Shown here: piece by piece, positions 42,693-52,865 of the stretch
Numbering within the stretch: position 1 is the stretch's first letter
How the letters are laid out: each line of letters opens with the position of its first letter
IMG/VR virus record: IMGVR_UViG_3300032805_000003
Coordinates: 24,939-88,938 of that record
Source: a virus
Strand: one strand, 5' to 3'
Length of the DNA: 64,000 nucleotides
The notes under the pieces: model-generated
Databases searched by the model: none
The model's input: the letters and a program-made list of their open reading frames with translations, nothing else
What the model was told of the DNA's origin: nothing
Position numbers and translations under genes: made by a program

Positions 42693-43124
42693 ATGCCCGG
42701 TTACGCCACCCCTGTGATCACCAGGCATTTCCCCGAGCTCGTCGAAGACGGCGACGACGTGTGGGTCACCATCCGGAACCCGCGGCTGATGGCCCCCGGC
42801 GAGATGCTGTCGACCGCTGACGGCGTCCAGACCGGCCCGGACGGGGAAGTGCAAGACCTGGGGGTGGCCAGCCGGGCGTCGTTCAAGCTGGCCGCCAAGC
42901 TGATCATCGGCTGGCGGATGTACGACGCGACGTTCATCCCGCAGCTGGATCCCCAGGGCGAGCCGGTGCCGGGTGCGGCCGCGGCGCTGCTGCCGCCGGT
43001 TCCCGGGCCGGCGGATGTCGCGAAAGCGCCGATGGCGGTGTTCAACTGGCTGGGGGAACAGATGGCCACGGTAAACCCTCAGCAGACCCCGGCGAACCCG
43101 GAGGGTACTTCTGGGACGTCCTAG
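42693..43124 (+). CDS. Tail assembly chaperone (G-like)
   Basis: The 143-residue protein (MPGYATPVITRHFPELVEDG, DDVWVTIRNPRLMAPGEMLS, KLIIGWRMYDATFIPQLD) is the short product of the tail chaperone pair that wraps the tape measure before tube assembly. Near its end, codons GTA AAC CCT contain the heptamer AAACCCT in frame for -1 slippage, giving a longer fusion. Confidence 0.85.
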   Translation: MPGYATPVITRHFPELVEDGDDVWVTIRNPRLMAPGEMLSTADGVQTGPDGEVQDLGVASRASFKLAAKLIIGWRMYDATFIPQLDPQGEPVPGAAAALLPPVPGPADVAKAPMAVFNWLGEQMATVNPQQTPANPEGTSGTS

Positions 43125-43348
43125 CCCCCGCCGAATCCATCTATGACGGCACCTGGGGCGGGCCGGCTGTCCCGGACGAAGTCCGCGACTTCGAGCTCAT
43201 GCAGATGATGGGCTGGTCCTGGCCGGATCTGGTCCGCACCCCGGTGTACGTGCGCCGGATGTGCTGGGACATCGGGATGATCAAACGGCGGGTAGAGGCG
43301 GACCGGACCGCCCGGAACAGGGGGTCCGGTGAACAACGCGGGGGCTGA
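42693..43348 (+). CDS. Tail assembly chaperone GT fusion by -1 frameshift
   Basis: At 43073-43079 the heptamer A AAC CCT is in phase with the upstream frame. After a -1 slip, reading continues SADPGEPGGYFWDVLAPAES, ELMQMMGWSWPDLVRTPVYV, RRMCWDIGMIKRRVEADR and stops at 43346-43348. The downstream frame has no good start of its own, and its text is clearly coding. This is the classic siphovirus G-GT arrangement; the ratio of G to GT controls tail assembly. Confidence 0.87.
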
Positions 43349-43817
43349 CGTCGCAGCCAGGCTGAAAGTGATCCGGTCCCGCGCTGCCGGGGTCGCGCCG
43401 AAAGCCGCCGTCGAAGCCGTCAGCCAGGCTGGCGAGACGCTGACCAAGCTGGCGCTGTCGAAACGCTCCCATCCGAAAGGGACGCCGACGCCGTCACCGA
43501 AAGGCGCGCCGCCGGCGCTGGTGTCCGGTGACCTGCGCCGGTCGGTGCGCCGGACCCCGGCGACGATGGTCGGCAGCGCCCGGTTCGTGCAAGTCCTCGG
43601 CTCCCGGCTGATCTACGCCCCGGTGCACGAATTCGGGCCGGTGACGATCACTGCTAAACGGTTCCCGCAGCTGGGGAACCCGCAAGCCGGGTTCTTCGGC
43701 CCGCAAGTCACGATCCCGTCCCGCCCGTGGATGCGGCCGTCTGTCGAACTGCTGATCACCAGCGGGACGGCGACGAAGACGGGTGCGCTGGCGTTCCTGG
43801 CCGCCCTCGACACCTGA
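43329..43817 (+). CDS. HK97 gp10-like tail completion protein
   Basis: The 162-residue protein starts MNNAGADVAARLKVIRSRAA (GTG 43329, overlapping the GT end by 20 bases). It contains GDLRRSVRRTPATMVGSARF, VLGSRLIYAPVHEFGPVTIT, and IPSRPWMRPSVELLITSGTA. The YAxxxEFG and RPWMRPS motifs are typical of HK97 gp10-type proteins at the head-tail joint. Its place after the chaperones rather than before the tube is slightly unusual. Confidence 0.78.
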   Translation: MNNAGADVAARLKVIRSRAAGVAPKAAVEAVSQAGETLTKLALSKRSHPKGTPTPSPKGAPPALVSGDLRRSVRRTPATMVGSARFVQVLGSRLIYAPVHEFGPVTITAKRFPQLGNPQAGFFGPQVTIPSRPWMRPSVELLITSGTATKTGALAFLAALDT

Positions 43818-43838
43818 TCTGAAGCCTAGGGAGGCGCT

Positions 43839-46800
43839 GTGGCGGTCCTCCCTCCGGTTGAGCAGGTTTTCGAGGCGAACGCGGAAGCGTTCCTGGCGAC
43901 GATCGACTCGATGGTCGCCGCGTGTGACCGGCTGGCCGAGTCGATCGACGAAGTCGCCGCCAGCGCTGACCGGCTCGGCGGCGGTGCTGACGCGGCCGCC
44001 GCCGGAGATGACCGGGTCGCTGAAGCCGCCGACATGGCGACTGAGGCCGTCGACCGGCAGGTCGCCGCCATGGACGAGCTGGCGGCGGCGCTGGACCGGA
44101 CCAGCACCGCGGTCGACGCGAACGCGGCCGCCGTCGACGACAACACTGCCGCGCTGGACGCTAACGCCGGGTCAGCTGACCGGGCCGGCGAGTCCGCGGT
44201 CGGATTCGGCGCCAAAGGCAAGATCGCGTTCCTGGCAGTCGCCGCCGCTGTCGCCTACTCGGTGGTGAAGGCGGCTGAGTACCAGTCCCAGATGACCACT
44301 CTGCTGACGCAAGCCGGAGTCGCCAGATCCCAGTTCGGGTTGCTGGAGTCCGGGGTGCTGAAACTCGCCGGGGTAGTCGGCTTCGCGCCGACGTCGCTCG
44401 CGCAAGCGCTGTACCACATCGAATCCGCGTTCCAGTCCAGCGGGATCACCGGCGCGAAAGCGCTCCAGCTGCTGAAGATCGGCGCGGAAGGCGCGGCGGT
44501 CGGCCATTCCGACCTGGTCGACACCGTCAACGCCCTCGACGCGATCATGGTCGCCGCGTTGCCTGGCATCCATTCGTACAGCCAGGCGATGGGTCAGGTT
44601 AACGCGATCATCGGCGCTGGCGACATGACGATGGAGGATTTCGCCAAAGCCGCCAGCACCGGGTTGTTCGCTGTCGCCAAGTCCTACGGCCAGAGCCTTA
44701 CCCAAGTCGGCGCGGCGATCGCGGTCTTCGGCGACTCGAACATCCGGGGAGCTAAAGCTGCCACCGATCTGAGGATGGCCTGGCAAGCGGTCGGCGCTCC
44801 GCTGACCACCAGCAAGGCGATCCTGGCGTCGCTCGGGCTCCAGTACGACACGCTTGCCGACACGATGCGAAAGCACGGGCTGTCGGTTGCGATCGGCCAG
44901 TTCATCGACCATCTGAAGGCCGCGAAAGTTCCCATGAGCGAGTGGGGACAGCTGGAGACCGAAATATTCGGGAAGAGGGCCGGCGTCGGCATCGGGGTGC
45001 TGATCGGCCAGTTCAGCCGGCTGGAAGGCAAACTGCCGGACATCGAACGCGGGGCGCACAACTTCGGGTCAGCGTGGAACACCACCAACAAGACCTTGTC
45101 CCAGCAGTGGAAAGACCTGCGCGGCTCGATCGACGCGCTGACCGTCAGCTTCGGTGATGTGCTGTTGCCGGCGGTCACCAAGGTTGTGGGCTGGCTGGTC
45201 AAGCTGTTCAACACGATCGAACAGCACCCGCTGATCGCCAAACTCGCCGGCGCGCTGATCGCTCTCGCCGCGGTCACCGTCCTGGCGTCCGGGGCGATGG
45301 CCGGGCTGGCCGCCATCTCGGGAGCGATCATCCCGGCGCTGGTGATCGCCGCTGTCGTCGCCCTCGCGATCGGGTTGTACGAGCTTTATCACCACAGCAA
45401 GATGGTGCGAGACGCGCTGGCGGACGTCGCCCGGTTCTTCAAAGCAGCCTGGAACGACGCCGTCAAGACCGCCGGAGATGTGCTGCACTGGTTCGTCAGC
45501 GGGCCGCTGGCCTGGCTGAAAGCCCAGCTGGCGGTGTTCACCCAGTTCTGGCAGCAGCACGGCGCCCAGATCGAGCAGGTAGCCAAGCAAACCTGGGCGC
45601 TGATCTCGACGATCATCACCACCGCCTGGGATGCGATCAGCGGGTTCCTGAAAGCCGGCCTGAGTTACCTGCTGGCCATATGGAAAGCCAGCTGGGATTT
45701 CATCGTCGGCGTTATCAGGTTGGCCTGGAACCTGACCGGCCAGATCATCCATACCGCGATTCAGCTGATCCTCGGGATCATCGGAGTCGGCCTCGATCTG
45801 ATGACCGGGCACTGGTCGAAAGCCGGTGACGATCTCCAGCACCTGACTTCAACGATCTTTGATGATGTCCGGCACATCATCGCGACGATCGTCGGCGGGT
45901 TCGCCCAGTTGCTGTTCAGCCTTGGCCAGCGGGCGATCGAAGGGCTGATCAACGGGATCAAGTCCATGTTCGGGGCGGCTGTCGGCGCGGTCGAAGACCT
46001 CGGCAAAGGCATCGTCTCCGGCATATCCAGCATCCTGCATATCCATTCACCGTCGAAGGTGATGGAAGAAATCGGGCAGGAAATCGGCGCCGGGCTGATC
46101 CAGGGGCTAGAAGGAACCGCCGCAGATGTCAAATCCGCAGCATCCAAACTGGCCAGCCTGATCACGCAAGCGCTGTCCGCTGGTGATATCGGCTACCAGC
46201 GGGCGACGTCGCTGACGGCCTACCTCGAGCGGGACAACACCCGGCTCCAGACGCTGGCCACCCAGCGGGCAGCGATCCTCAAGACGATCACCACCGCCGA
46301 AAACTACGCCACGTCGACCACCTCGAATGTGGAGTCGTGGGCCGGGCTGGCGAACAACACCGCGATCACCAGCGCCAGCAGCGCCGGCGGCGGACTGTAC
46401 TCCGGAGACATCCTGGCGTCGATGCAAGCCAGCCTGACCACCATCCGCCAGTTCACCAGCGCGCTCAAGCAGCTGAAGAAACTCGGGCTGAACAACAACC
46501 TGCTGAACCAGATCATCCAGATGGGCCCCCAGCAAGGATTGCAGGTCGCGCAAGCGCTGATCGACGGCCCGGTGTCAGTGATCAAGTCGATGAACCAGAC
46601 CCAGACGGCGATCAACTCGGCAGCCACCAGCCTTGGCCAGTCCGCCGCCGACGCCATGTACGACAGCGGGAAAGACGCCGGCAAAGGGTTCCTGAGCGGG
46701 CTCGAAGGCCAGCAGGCGGCGATCGAGAAGCTGATGGAGAAGATCGCCAAGGGCATGGTGTCGACGATCAAACGCGAACTCGGGATCCGGTCCCCGTCGA

Positions 46801-47117
46801 CAGTCGGGCACTATCACGGGCTGATGTGGGCCGCCGGGATCGCCGCCGGGATGAAAGACGGCGAGCCGATGATCGACGCGGCCGGCAAGCAGCTGGCGCT
46901 GGCGATGGGACACCAGCCCGGTCCGATGCTGACCGCTGCCGCCAACAGCGGCGCTGGCGGGGACACCTGGCATGTGCAGCTGACGGTCAACGGGTTCGTC
47001 GGCAACAACCAGGAGCTTCTGCGCGAGCTCACGCTGCTGATCCAGAAAGGGATCCTCCAGCAAGCGAAACGAAACGGCGGCAACAACCTGTCGCTGGCCG
47101 CCGGCCGGTACACCTGA
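43839..47117 (+). CDS. Tape measure protein
   Basis: At 1092 residues this is a typical tape measure. The N-terminal about 130 residues form an Ala/Asp-rich coiled coil (VDANAAAVDDNTAALDANAG). A helical TMP core follows (FGLLESGVLKLAGVVGFAPT, AVFGDSNIRGAKAATDLRMA), then membrane-like helices near 467-517 (LAGALIALAAVTVLASGAMA, IIPALVIAAVVALAIGLYEL). The C-terminal half has SPSKVMEEIGQEIGAGLIQG near 736 and RSPSTVGHYHGLMWAAGIAA near 983, repeats common at tape measure ends. Length predicts a tail of roughly 160 nm by the usual 1.5 angstrom per residue rule. Confidence 0.92.
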   Translation: MAVLPPVEQVFEANAEAFLATIDSMVAACDRLAESIDEVAASADRLGGGADAAAAGDDRVAEAADMATEAVDRQVAAMDELAAALDRTSTAVDANAAAVDDNTAALDANAGSADRAGESAVGFGAKGKIAFLAVAAAVAYSVVKAAEYQSQMTTLLTQAGVARSQFGLLESGVLKLAGVVGFAPTSLAQALYHIESAFQSSGITGAKALQLLKIGAEGAAVGHSDLVDTVNALDAIMVAALPGIHSYSQAMGQVNAIIGAGDMTMEDFAKAASTGLFAVAKSYGQSLTQVGAAIAVFGDSNIRGAKAATDLRMAWQAVGAPLTTSKAILASLGLQYDTLADTMRKHGLSVAIGQFIDHLKAAKVPMSEWGQLETEIFGKRAGVGIGVLIGQFSRLEGKLPDIERGAHNFGSAWNTTNKTLSQQWKDLRGSIDALTVSFGDVLLPAVTKVVGWLVKLFNTIEQHPLIAKLAGALIALAAVTVLASGAMAGLAAISGAIIPALVIAAVVALAIGLYELYHHSKMVRDALADVARFFKAAWNDAVKTAGDVLHWFVSGPLAWLKAQLAVFTQFWQQHGAQIEQVAKQTWALISTIITTAWDAISGFLKAGLSYLLAIWKASWDFIVGVIRLAWNLTGQIIHTAIQLILGIIGVGLDLMTGHWSKAGDDLQHLTSTIFDDVRHIIATIVGGFAQLLFSLGQRAIEGLINGIKSMFGAAVGAVEDLGKGIVSGISSILHIHSPSKVMEEIGQEIGAGLIQGLEGTAADVKSAASKLASLITQALSAGDIGYQRATSLTAYLERDNTRLQTLATQRAAILKTITTAENYATSTTSNVESWAGLANNTAITSASSAGGGLYSGDILASMQASLTTIRQFTSALKQLKKLGLNNNLLNQIIQMGPQQGLQVAQALIDGPVSVIKSMNQTQTAINSAATSLGQSAADAMYDSGKDAGKGFLSGLEGQQAAIEKLMEKIAKGMVSTIKRELGIRSPSTVGHYHGLMWAAGIAAGMKDGEPMIDAAGKQLALAMGHQPGPMLTAAANSGAGGDTWHVQLTVNGFVGNNQELLRELTLLIQKGILQQAKRNGGNNLSLAAGRYT

Positions 47118-47144
47118 TCGCACCAGGACAGGGGGTGACGCACG

Positions 47145-50100
47145 TTGGTCGCCCTGGTTGACAGCTGGTCCGGCGGGATGGTCCGGCCTGCCGCCGGACA
47201 GTTCGGGCTCCCGGGCCCGGCGTGCCAGTCAGCGACCAGCGCGATAGCGAACACCGGCGACCCGGGTAACTGGATGGTCGTGCTGTGTGTCTGGCGGATC
47301 ACGTCTGCGCTGGATACGACGATAGCCGTCGGCGACGACGCCGAGAACTTGTGGGAACCGCTCGGCGCCCCGAACGGCACCAGCACAGCCACCGGGTTGA
47401 CGCGCTGTTCGATCTGGGCGGCCGCCAGCCCGCGCCCGGCCGCCAACATCTATGTCGCGCCGAACGGGTACACCGGCGGGATCTCGTTCCTGGCCGTTGA
47501 ACTGTCCGGCTTGTCGCCATGGCAGACGCTGGCTGGCATCATCACCGGCTACGCCGGCGCAGCCACCGCGTTGTCGCTCGCGTTGCCGGCGCCGTCCGCG
47601 CAAGCGCTGTTCTTGACCTGCGCCGGCGGGGACTTGAACACCGGCACCGTCAGCGGCCCTGGAGCGGGCTGGACCGCGCTGCCTTCGGTTTCGTTCACGA
47701 ACGGGTCTGACTACACGTCAGACACGTTCCTGGAATCTGCCTGGCAGGTGTCCAGCGCGGCGGTGACCGCAGCCTGGTCAGACACCGTCGCGAACGATCT
47801 GTCCGGTGTCCTCGCCGGGGTGCTGGTCACCGGCACCGCCCCCGCCGCCCCAGCCCAGAACTGGCCGCTGATCCGCTTCCAGGCCGGGTTCGGCGCCGGG
47901 GCTGCCACCCCGTGGGACACGGTCACCTGGACGGATCTGACCAGCCGGTACCAGGGGATGTCCGGCCAGTCCGGCAAACAATACGAGCTGGACACCATCC
48001 AGGCCGGGACCACCACCTGGACGCTGTCGAACAACGACGCCACGCTCACGCCCGGCAACCAGAACAGCGCCTACTGGCTGGGGGTCGCCGGCTGGAGCGT
48101 CACCGCCGGAACCGGCACGCTGGCGCCGTCCCAGCAGTATTCCTGGCTCGGGATGGCTACCGCCGTCTACACACCGGACGGGGTCACCAGCGGCGGGCAT
48201 CCGGAAAGCTCGCGCACCGCGGTCATCACCGGCGACACTTACTCGGGCAGCGTGTGGGCGTATTCGCCGCAAGGCTGGTCGACATGCGCGGCGTTCATCA
48301 GCTGGTACAACTCCGGCGGCAGCCTGCTGTCCACCAGCACCGGCGCCAGCGCCAGCCTGAGCGCCGACCAGTGGACCCAGTTCACCGTCTCCGGCACCGC
48401 CCCCGCCAGCGCGGTGTACGGGACGATCGGGTTCATCACCAACGGCACCCCGCCGGTCAGCACCCGGTTCTGGCTGGCGGCCGCCATGCTGCTGTCACCA
48501 GCCGGCGCGATCTTGAACAGCAACTGGAACTTCAGCCAGGGCGCGCAAGCGTACACACCGGTCCGGCTGCTGGTCACCTGGCCGCCGCCGCCCGCTTTGA
48601 ACGCCCGCACCTATGTGATCAAACGCGAGTTCATGGAACGCTGGCCGCAGGCTCTCACCCCGGCCCGCTACCAGATCGCGAACGCGGTCAGCACCGACGC
48701 CTGGGCGCTGCTGACGCCGTTGCTGCTGACGTTGCCGCGGGCAGAAATCCTGCAAGACGGCCCGAGCGCGTACTGGCCGCTAGATGACCTGACCGGGTCA
48801 GTCACCGGCCGGCAGATCGCGCCGACCAGCGTCGGCCCGATCCAGGTCGTCGCCTCCCGCAACGGCACCAGCACCGCCGCCGTCACCTTCGGCGTGTCAG
48901 CAGACGCCCTCGCCGGCGACCCGTCCGCAACCGGCTGGCAGCAATCCGCTCTCCCGGCCAGCGACACCGAAGGCTACAGCCTGTACACCGCCGACCAGCT
49001 GCTGCCGCCGCTGGCTGACGGCATCACGATCACCGGCTGGTTCAACATGCTCGCCAGCCAGCCGACCGGCGCGAACCTGGGGCTGATCACCGTCCGGAAC
49101 GGCAAAGGCACCGTCGCGGAAGTGTTCGTCACCCAGTCCACCGGCGACATCAAGATGATCGTCTTCGACAAGATCACCGGGACCGGGACGACGACGACGA
49201 TCACCACCTTGCCGGCGCTGACCGGCAACTGGTTCCATGTCGCGCTCGAGCTCACGCCCGCCAGCTGGCAGGTTTACATCAACGCCGGCCAGACCGCCTC
49301 CGGATCCGGCACTGCGAACCTGGCCAGCACCAGCTACTGGCTGTGTTTCGACGGCATCGCCGACCGGTCTTACGGCGGGTCGTTCTTCAACGGGATCCTG
49401 GCCAGCCTGGTAGTCTTCCCGGTGCTGTTGCCGGTGTCCCGGTTGCAGTCGCACTGGTTCGCGTTCATCGACGGCGCATCCAGCGACCCGGCCGGATACC
49501 GGATCGAACGGCTGCTCGGCGCCGGGTTGTGCGCGTTCCCGCGGCTGATCGCCCAGAACGGTGACGAGATGACCGGCGCGCTGGACATCTCCGGCCAGGC
49601 CGTGTCCCAGAACGTGGCGAACATCGCCGAATCAGACTCCGGGATCTTGCTGGTCAACAGCGCCGGCTATCTGGTGTACCAGTACCGTCAGAACGCCTGG
49701 AACCTGCCGGTGCAGCAGGTCCTGGGCGAGCAAGTCGCCAGCCAGCTGAACGTCAACAGCAACTTCAACACCGGTGTCTCTCCCTGGACCGGCGGGAACA
49801 GCGCCACCGTCGCGGTCTCGTCCGCGTGGGCGTACTCCGGGTTGTTCTCGCTGGTGATGAACGGCAACGGGAGCACCGCGAACCCGGGAGCGTTGTCCGA
49901 GCAGACAATCCCGGTCACCGCAGGCACCGCGTACACCGCCAGCGCGTGGGTTTACTCGCCGCAAGGCTGGTCCGCAGTCCAGGTGTGCATCGACTGGTAC
50001 AACTCCAGCCACACCTACCTGGGCGGCGTGTTCCCGTCGCCGTCCAGCTTGCCCGCCGGCGGGATGACCCAGCTGACCGCCAGCGGGCAAGCGCCCGCCA

Positions 50101-50966
50101 GCGCCGCGTACGCCGAGATCATCATTCAGATGGCCGGCACCCCGGCCAGCACCGTCCAGCTGTTCATCGACATGGCCGAACTCACCACCAGCTACACCGA
50201 ACAGCCGTATCTGGCGGATGCGACGTTCGACTATGACCCGAGCCAGGTGTTCAACGACCTGACGCTGGACCAGCTCGCCGCCCCCGCGTACCTGCAATGG
50301 TCGTTCACGGCGTCGACGACCAGCAGCGAGTTCTTCGCGGTCGGGTTCAGCTTCAGCGACGGCCAGCAAGTGCTGCTGTCCGGCACGTCGCTGCCAGGCG
50401 GTTTCACCGCCGGCGTCATCTACTACGTGATCAACGTGTCAGCGAACAGTTTCCAGCTGTCGGCCACCAGCGGCGGGACGGCGATCACCGTCACTTCAGA
50501 CGGCTCCGGCACGGTCGCCGGGTTCAGCCCGGCGACCGGGGTGACGATCACGCTGGCCAGCCCGGCGTCGATCGCCGCCTACGGCGACCAGACGCTCCAG
50601 CAGACGGTGTACCAGCTGAATCCGGTGACGATCACCGACCTGGCGAACTGGATCGTCAACACCCTCGGCACCCCCGGTATCCGGATCGACCAGCTGACGC
50701 TGGACCCGTCCGCGAACCCGCTGCTGTGGCCGGTGGTCCTGGCGCTCCAGACCAGCCAGGTGGTGCTGGCGAAACGCCGGCTCGGATCCGGCACCGAATC
50801 CCCGCCCGAGATCGACTTGCAACAGCAGATCATGTCGGTCGCCCATTCGAACCAGCCCGGTGTCTGGCGGACGACGATCGGGGGAGTGCCGTACTACGGC
50901 CAGATCCTGACTCTGGACGACCCGGTCCTCGGTGTCCTGGACGGAAACAACCGGCTCGGCTGGTGA
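47145..50966 (+). CDS. Large multidomain tail tip/fibre protein
   Basis: The 1273-residue protein (TTG 47145 after AGGGGG) is a chain of beta domains. Residues 1-240 contain an immunoglobulin-like LVDSWSGGMVRPAAGQFG region. Two copies of a carbohydrate-binding-like module share the peptide YSPQGWS (WAYSPQGWSTCAAFISWYNS near 370 and WVYSPQGWSAVQVCIDWYNS near 945). Between them, residues about 545-770 form a LamG/ConA-like domain (AYWPLDDLTGS, ITGWFNMLASQPTGANLGLI, GNWFHVALELTPASWQVYIN). The C-terminal part (DATFDYDPSQVFNDLTLDQL) resembles distal tail proteins. It likely binds host surface glycans. Confidence 0.72.
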   Translation: MVALVDSWSGGMVRPAAGQFGLPGPACQSATSAIANTGDPGNWMVVLCVWRITSALDTTIAVGDDAENLWEPLGAPNGTSTATGLTRCSIWAAASPRPAANIYVAPNGYTGGISFLAVELSGLSPWQTLAGIITGYAGAATALSLALPAPSAQALFLTCAGGDLNTGTVSGPGAGWTALPSVSFTNGSDYTSDTFLESAWQVSSAAVTAAWSDTVANDLSGVLAGVLVTGTAPAAPAQNWPLIRFQAGFGAGAATPWDTVTWTDLTSRYQGMSGQSGKQYELDTIQAGTTTWTLSNNDATLTPGNQNSAYWLGVAGWSVTAGTGTLAPSQQYSWLGMATAVYTPDGVTSGGHPESSRTAVITGDTYSGSVWAYSPQGWSTCAAFISWYNSGGSLLSTSTGASASLSADQWTQFTVSGTAPASAVYGTIGFITNGTPPVSTRFWLAAAMLLSPAGAILNSNWNFSQGAQAYTPVRLLVTWPPPPALNARTYVIKREFMERWPQALTPARYQIANAVSTDAWALLTPLLLTLPRAEILQDGPSAYWPLDDLTGSVTGRQIAPTSVGPIQVVASRNGTSTAAVTFGVSADALAGDPSATGWQQSALPASDTEGYSLYTADQLLPPLADGITITGWFNMLASQPTGANLGLITVRNGKGTVAEVFVTQSTGDIKMIVFDKITGTGTTTTITTLPALTGNWFHVALELTPASWQVYINAGQTASGSGTANLASTSYWLCFDGIADRSYGGSFFNGILASLVVFPVLLPVSRLQSHWFAFIDGASSDPAGYRIERLLGAGLCAFPRLIAQNGDEMTGALDISGQAVSQNVANIAESDSGILLVNSAGYLVYQYRQNAWNLPVQQVLGEQVASQLNVNSNFNTGVSPWTGGNSATVAVSSAWAYSGLFSLVMNGNGSTANPGALSEQTIPVTAGTAYTASAWVYSPQGWSAVQVCIDWYNSSHTYLGGVFPSPSSLPAGGMTQLTASGQAPASAAYAEIIIQMAGTPASTVQLFIDMAELTTSYTEQPYLADATFDYDPSQVFNDLTLDQLAAPAYLQWSFTASTTSSEFFAVGFSFSDGQQVLLSGTSLPGGFTAGVIYYVINVSANSFQLSATSGGTAITVTSDGSGTVAGFSPATGVTITLASPASIAAYGDQTLQQTVYQLNPVTITDLANWIVNTLGTPGIRIDQLTLDPSANPLLWPVVLALQTSQVVLAKRRLGSGTESPPEIDLQQQIMSVAHSNQPGVWRTTIGGVPYYGQILTLDDPVLGVLDGNNRLGW

Positions 50967-50987
50967 TCACAGGAAGGCGGTCACGTC

Positions 50988-52295
50988 GTGCCGTTGCCGC
51001 CTTACCCGAACCAGCCCGCTCTCGGGACCTGGAGCCCGGGAGAACAGCTGTGGACCGCGAACCTGAACGCTGACCCGGGGAACACGCTGCTGCTGCTGGC
51101 GAACCGGCCGGTACTGGCCGCCAGCCAGCTGACCACCGGCCAGTCGATGGGCACCAGCGACACCGGCATCCAGCTGGACACCGAATTCCTGGACGCCTGG
51201 AGCGGGCACACCCCGGGCAGCAGCCAGTACCAGGTGCCGTTCTGGGGCTGGTACCTGTCTGAACTGACCGCTGAGTATTCGACGCTCGCGGCGACGACCG
51301 CCGCGGTCGCCGGCATCCAGACCGTCTCAAGCGGTCTGGCGGCCAACCGGGACGGCGGGAAAGCCTGCGGCAACGGCTCCGGCGCGATCGGGGTCACCGC
51401 TGCTGAATTGTCGCTGTGCAACCCGGCGTTCAACGACTATCTGGAGCCGTACGGGTCAGCTACCGTCGCGACAGACCTGACCACCGGCGCCGCCTCCGGA
51501 GCCCGGTTCAAAACTGAATGGGTCGGCGTTCAGGACGGGACGGTTGTCACCAGCCCGCAGCCGGCGGCGCTGTGGCCGCCCGGGGCCGGGACGACGATCA
51601 CCAACTCGGGCGGCATCCCGGCCGGTGCTACGTCGATGACGGTAGCCAGCGCAACCGGGATGATCACCGGCGGAAGCCTGGGCCTGGATTACCTGAACGG
51701 AGCCCAGACGTCCGCTGGCGCCGAGACCGTGACGATCACCAGCGTCACCGGCCTGACCATCGGCATCTCGGCCACCAGCTATCCGCATAACCAGAACGCT
51801 CCTGTCGCCGTCCCGGTATCCGGCGCCTGGATGAACCAGCAAGTCAGAGACATATCGAACTTCCTGCTGTATCCGCCGATGGCGAACCTGAACACTTCCG
51901 GAACGTCCGCGACTTTGGGCAGCGGGACCGCCGCGCCGGTCACGTTCACCACCGCCGTCGTCGACTCGTTCTCAGGCTGGAACAGCGCCACCGAATACGT
52001 CTTCCCGGTCAGCGGCGTGTATTACTGCTTCGGCCAGGTGTATCTGACGACGCACGCCAGCTACCAGCTCGGAGCCGCCCTCTCGGTCAGCGGCGGAACC
52101 CCGATGTACGGCACTGTCCAGCGGAACCAGTCGTCGACGTCGAACTACATGTGCGCCACCGTCCGGCGGCACCTGCGAGTCACCGCCGGCCAGAACGTCC
52201 AGCTGTACGGCTACCAGAACTCGGGCAGCGCCCTGGCGCTGATGGGCTCAGGCAACGCTTACTGCAAGCTGATCGTCGTCTGGAGAGGTTTCTAG
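50988..52295 (+). CDS. Tail fibre protein with C1q-like C-terminus
   Basis: The 435-residue protein starts MPLPPYPNQPALGTWSPGEQ, with helical and beta regions. A middle domain has TTITNSGGIPAGATSMTVAS. A C-terminal domain of about 130 residues (ATEYVFPVSGVYYCFGQVYL, TTHASYQLGAALSVSGG, AYCKLIVVWRGF) matches the C1q/TNF-like jelly-roll pattern often found on phage tails. The N-terminal WSPGEQLWTANLNA motif recurs in actinophage minor tail proteins. A receptor-binding or adaptor role is likely. Confidence 0.7.
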   Translation: MPLPPYPNQPALGTWSPGEQLWTANLNADPGNTLLLLANRPVLAASQLTTGQSMGTSDTGIQLDTEFLDAWSGHTPGSSQYQVPFWGWYLSELTAEYSTLAATTAAVAGIQTVSSGLAANRDGGKACGNGSGAIGVTAAELSLCNPAFNDYLEPYGSATVATDLTTGAASGARFKTEWVGVQDGTVVTSPQPAALWPPGAGTTITNSGGIPAGATSMTVASATGMITGGSLGLDYLNGAQTSAGAETVTITSVTGLTIGISATSYPHNQNAPVAVPVSGAWMNQQVRDISNFLLYPPMANLNTSGTSATLGSGTAAPVTFTTAVVDSFSGWNSATEYVFPVSGVYYCFGQVYLTTHASYQLGAALSVSGGTPMYGTVQRNQSSTSNYMCATVRRHLRVTAGQNVQLYGYQNSGSALALMGSGNAYCKLIVVWRGF

Positions 52296-52835
52296 ATGGC
52301 TACCTGGCCGGCGCCGGATGTGCCGTTCTTCCCGGCCGGGTACGCGCCGTCAGCCGCCGACTTCGCCAGCTGGTGGATGAACAACGCCGGCTTCCACCAG
52401 AACAAGGTCGTGTTCCGCGGATCTCAGACGGTGACCGCGACGACGCTGCCGGACACTGAAGCGATCACGCTGATCAAGCTGGACACCATCAGCGAAGATC
52501 CGTACTCGGGCTGGAACGCCAGCACCTGGGCCTGGACTCCGCCCGCCGGGTACTCAGGCTGGTACGAGATCACCGGCACGCTCGCCACTGTCGCGCTCGC
52601 GTCAGGGGATGCGATCCGGCCGTTGCTGACCGGCACCTACACCCTGGATCTGGCGACCACCGTAGGAGCCACCAGCGTCCCGGCCGGGTCGGAAGGGTAC
52701 GCGTGCGTGTACCTGGTCGGCGGGCAGGACACCGTCTCGCTGTCCGGCGCCTTGTACGCCGCCACCGCGAACGTGAACACCTCGATCGCCGCCGGTAACC
52801 AGTCCAGCCTTGAAATCGTCTGGCTCGCGCTCTGA
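52296..52835 (+). CDS. Minor tail protein with C1q-like domain
   Basis: The 179-residue protein follows the previous stop without a gap. It starts MATWPAPDVPFFPAGYAPSA and then a C1q-like jelly roll: LDTISEDPYSGWNASTWAWT, PPAGYSGWYEITGTLATVAL, YACVYLVGGQDTVSLSGALY, SSLEIVWLAL. It shares its fold pattern, but not close sequence, with the previous gene's C-terminus. Trimerisation and receptor contact are plausible. Confidence 0.7.
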   Translation: MATWPAPDVPFFPAGYAPSAADFASWWMNNAGFHQNKVVFRGSQTVTATTLPDTEAITLIKLDTISEDPYSGWNASTWAWTPPAGYSGWYEITGTLATVALASGDAIRPLLTGTYTLDLATTVGATSVPAGSEGYACVYLVGGQDTVSLSGALYAATANVNTSIAAGNQSSLEIVWLAL

Positions 52836-52865
52836 TCACCAAACCAACGGCCCGGGGGTGAGCAA

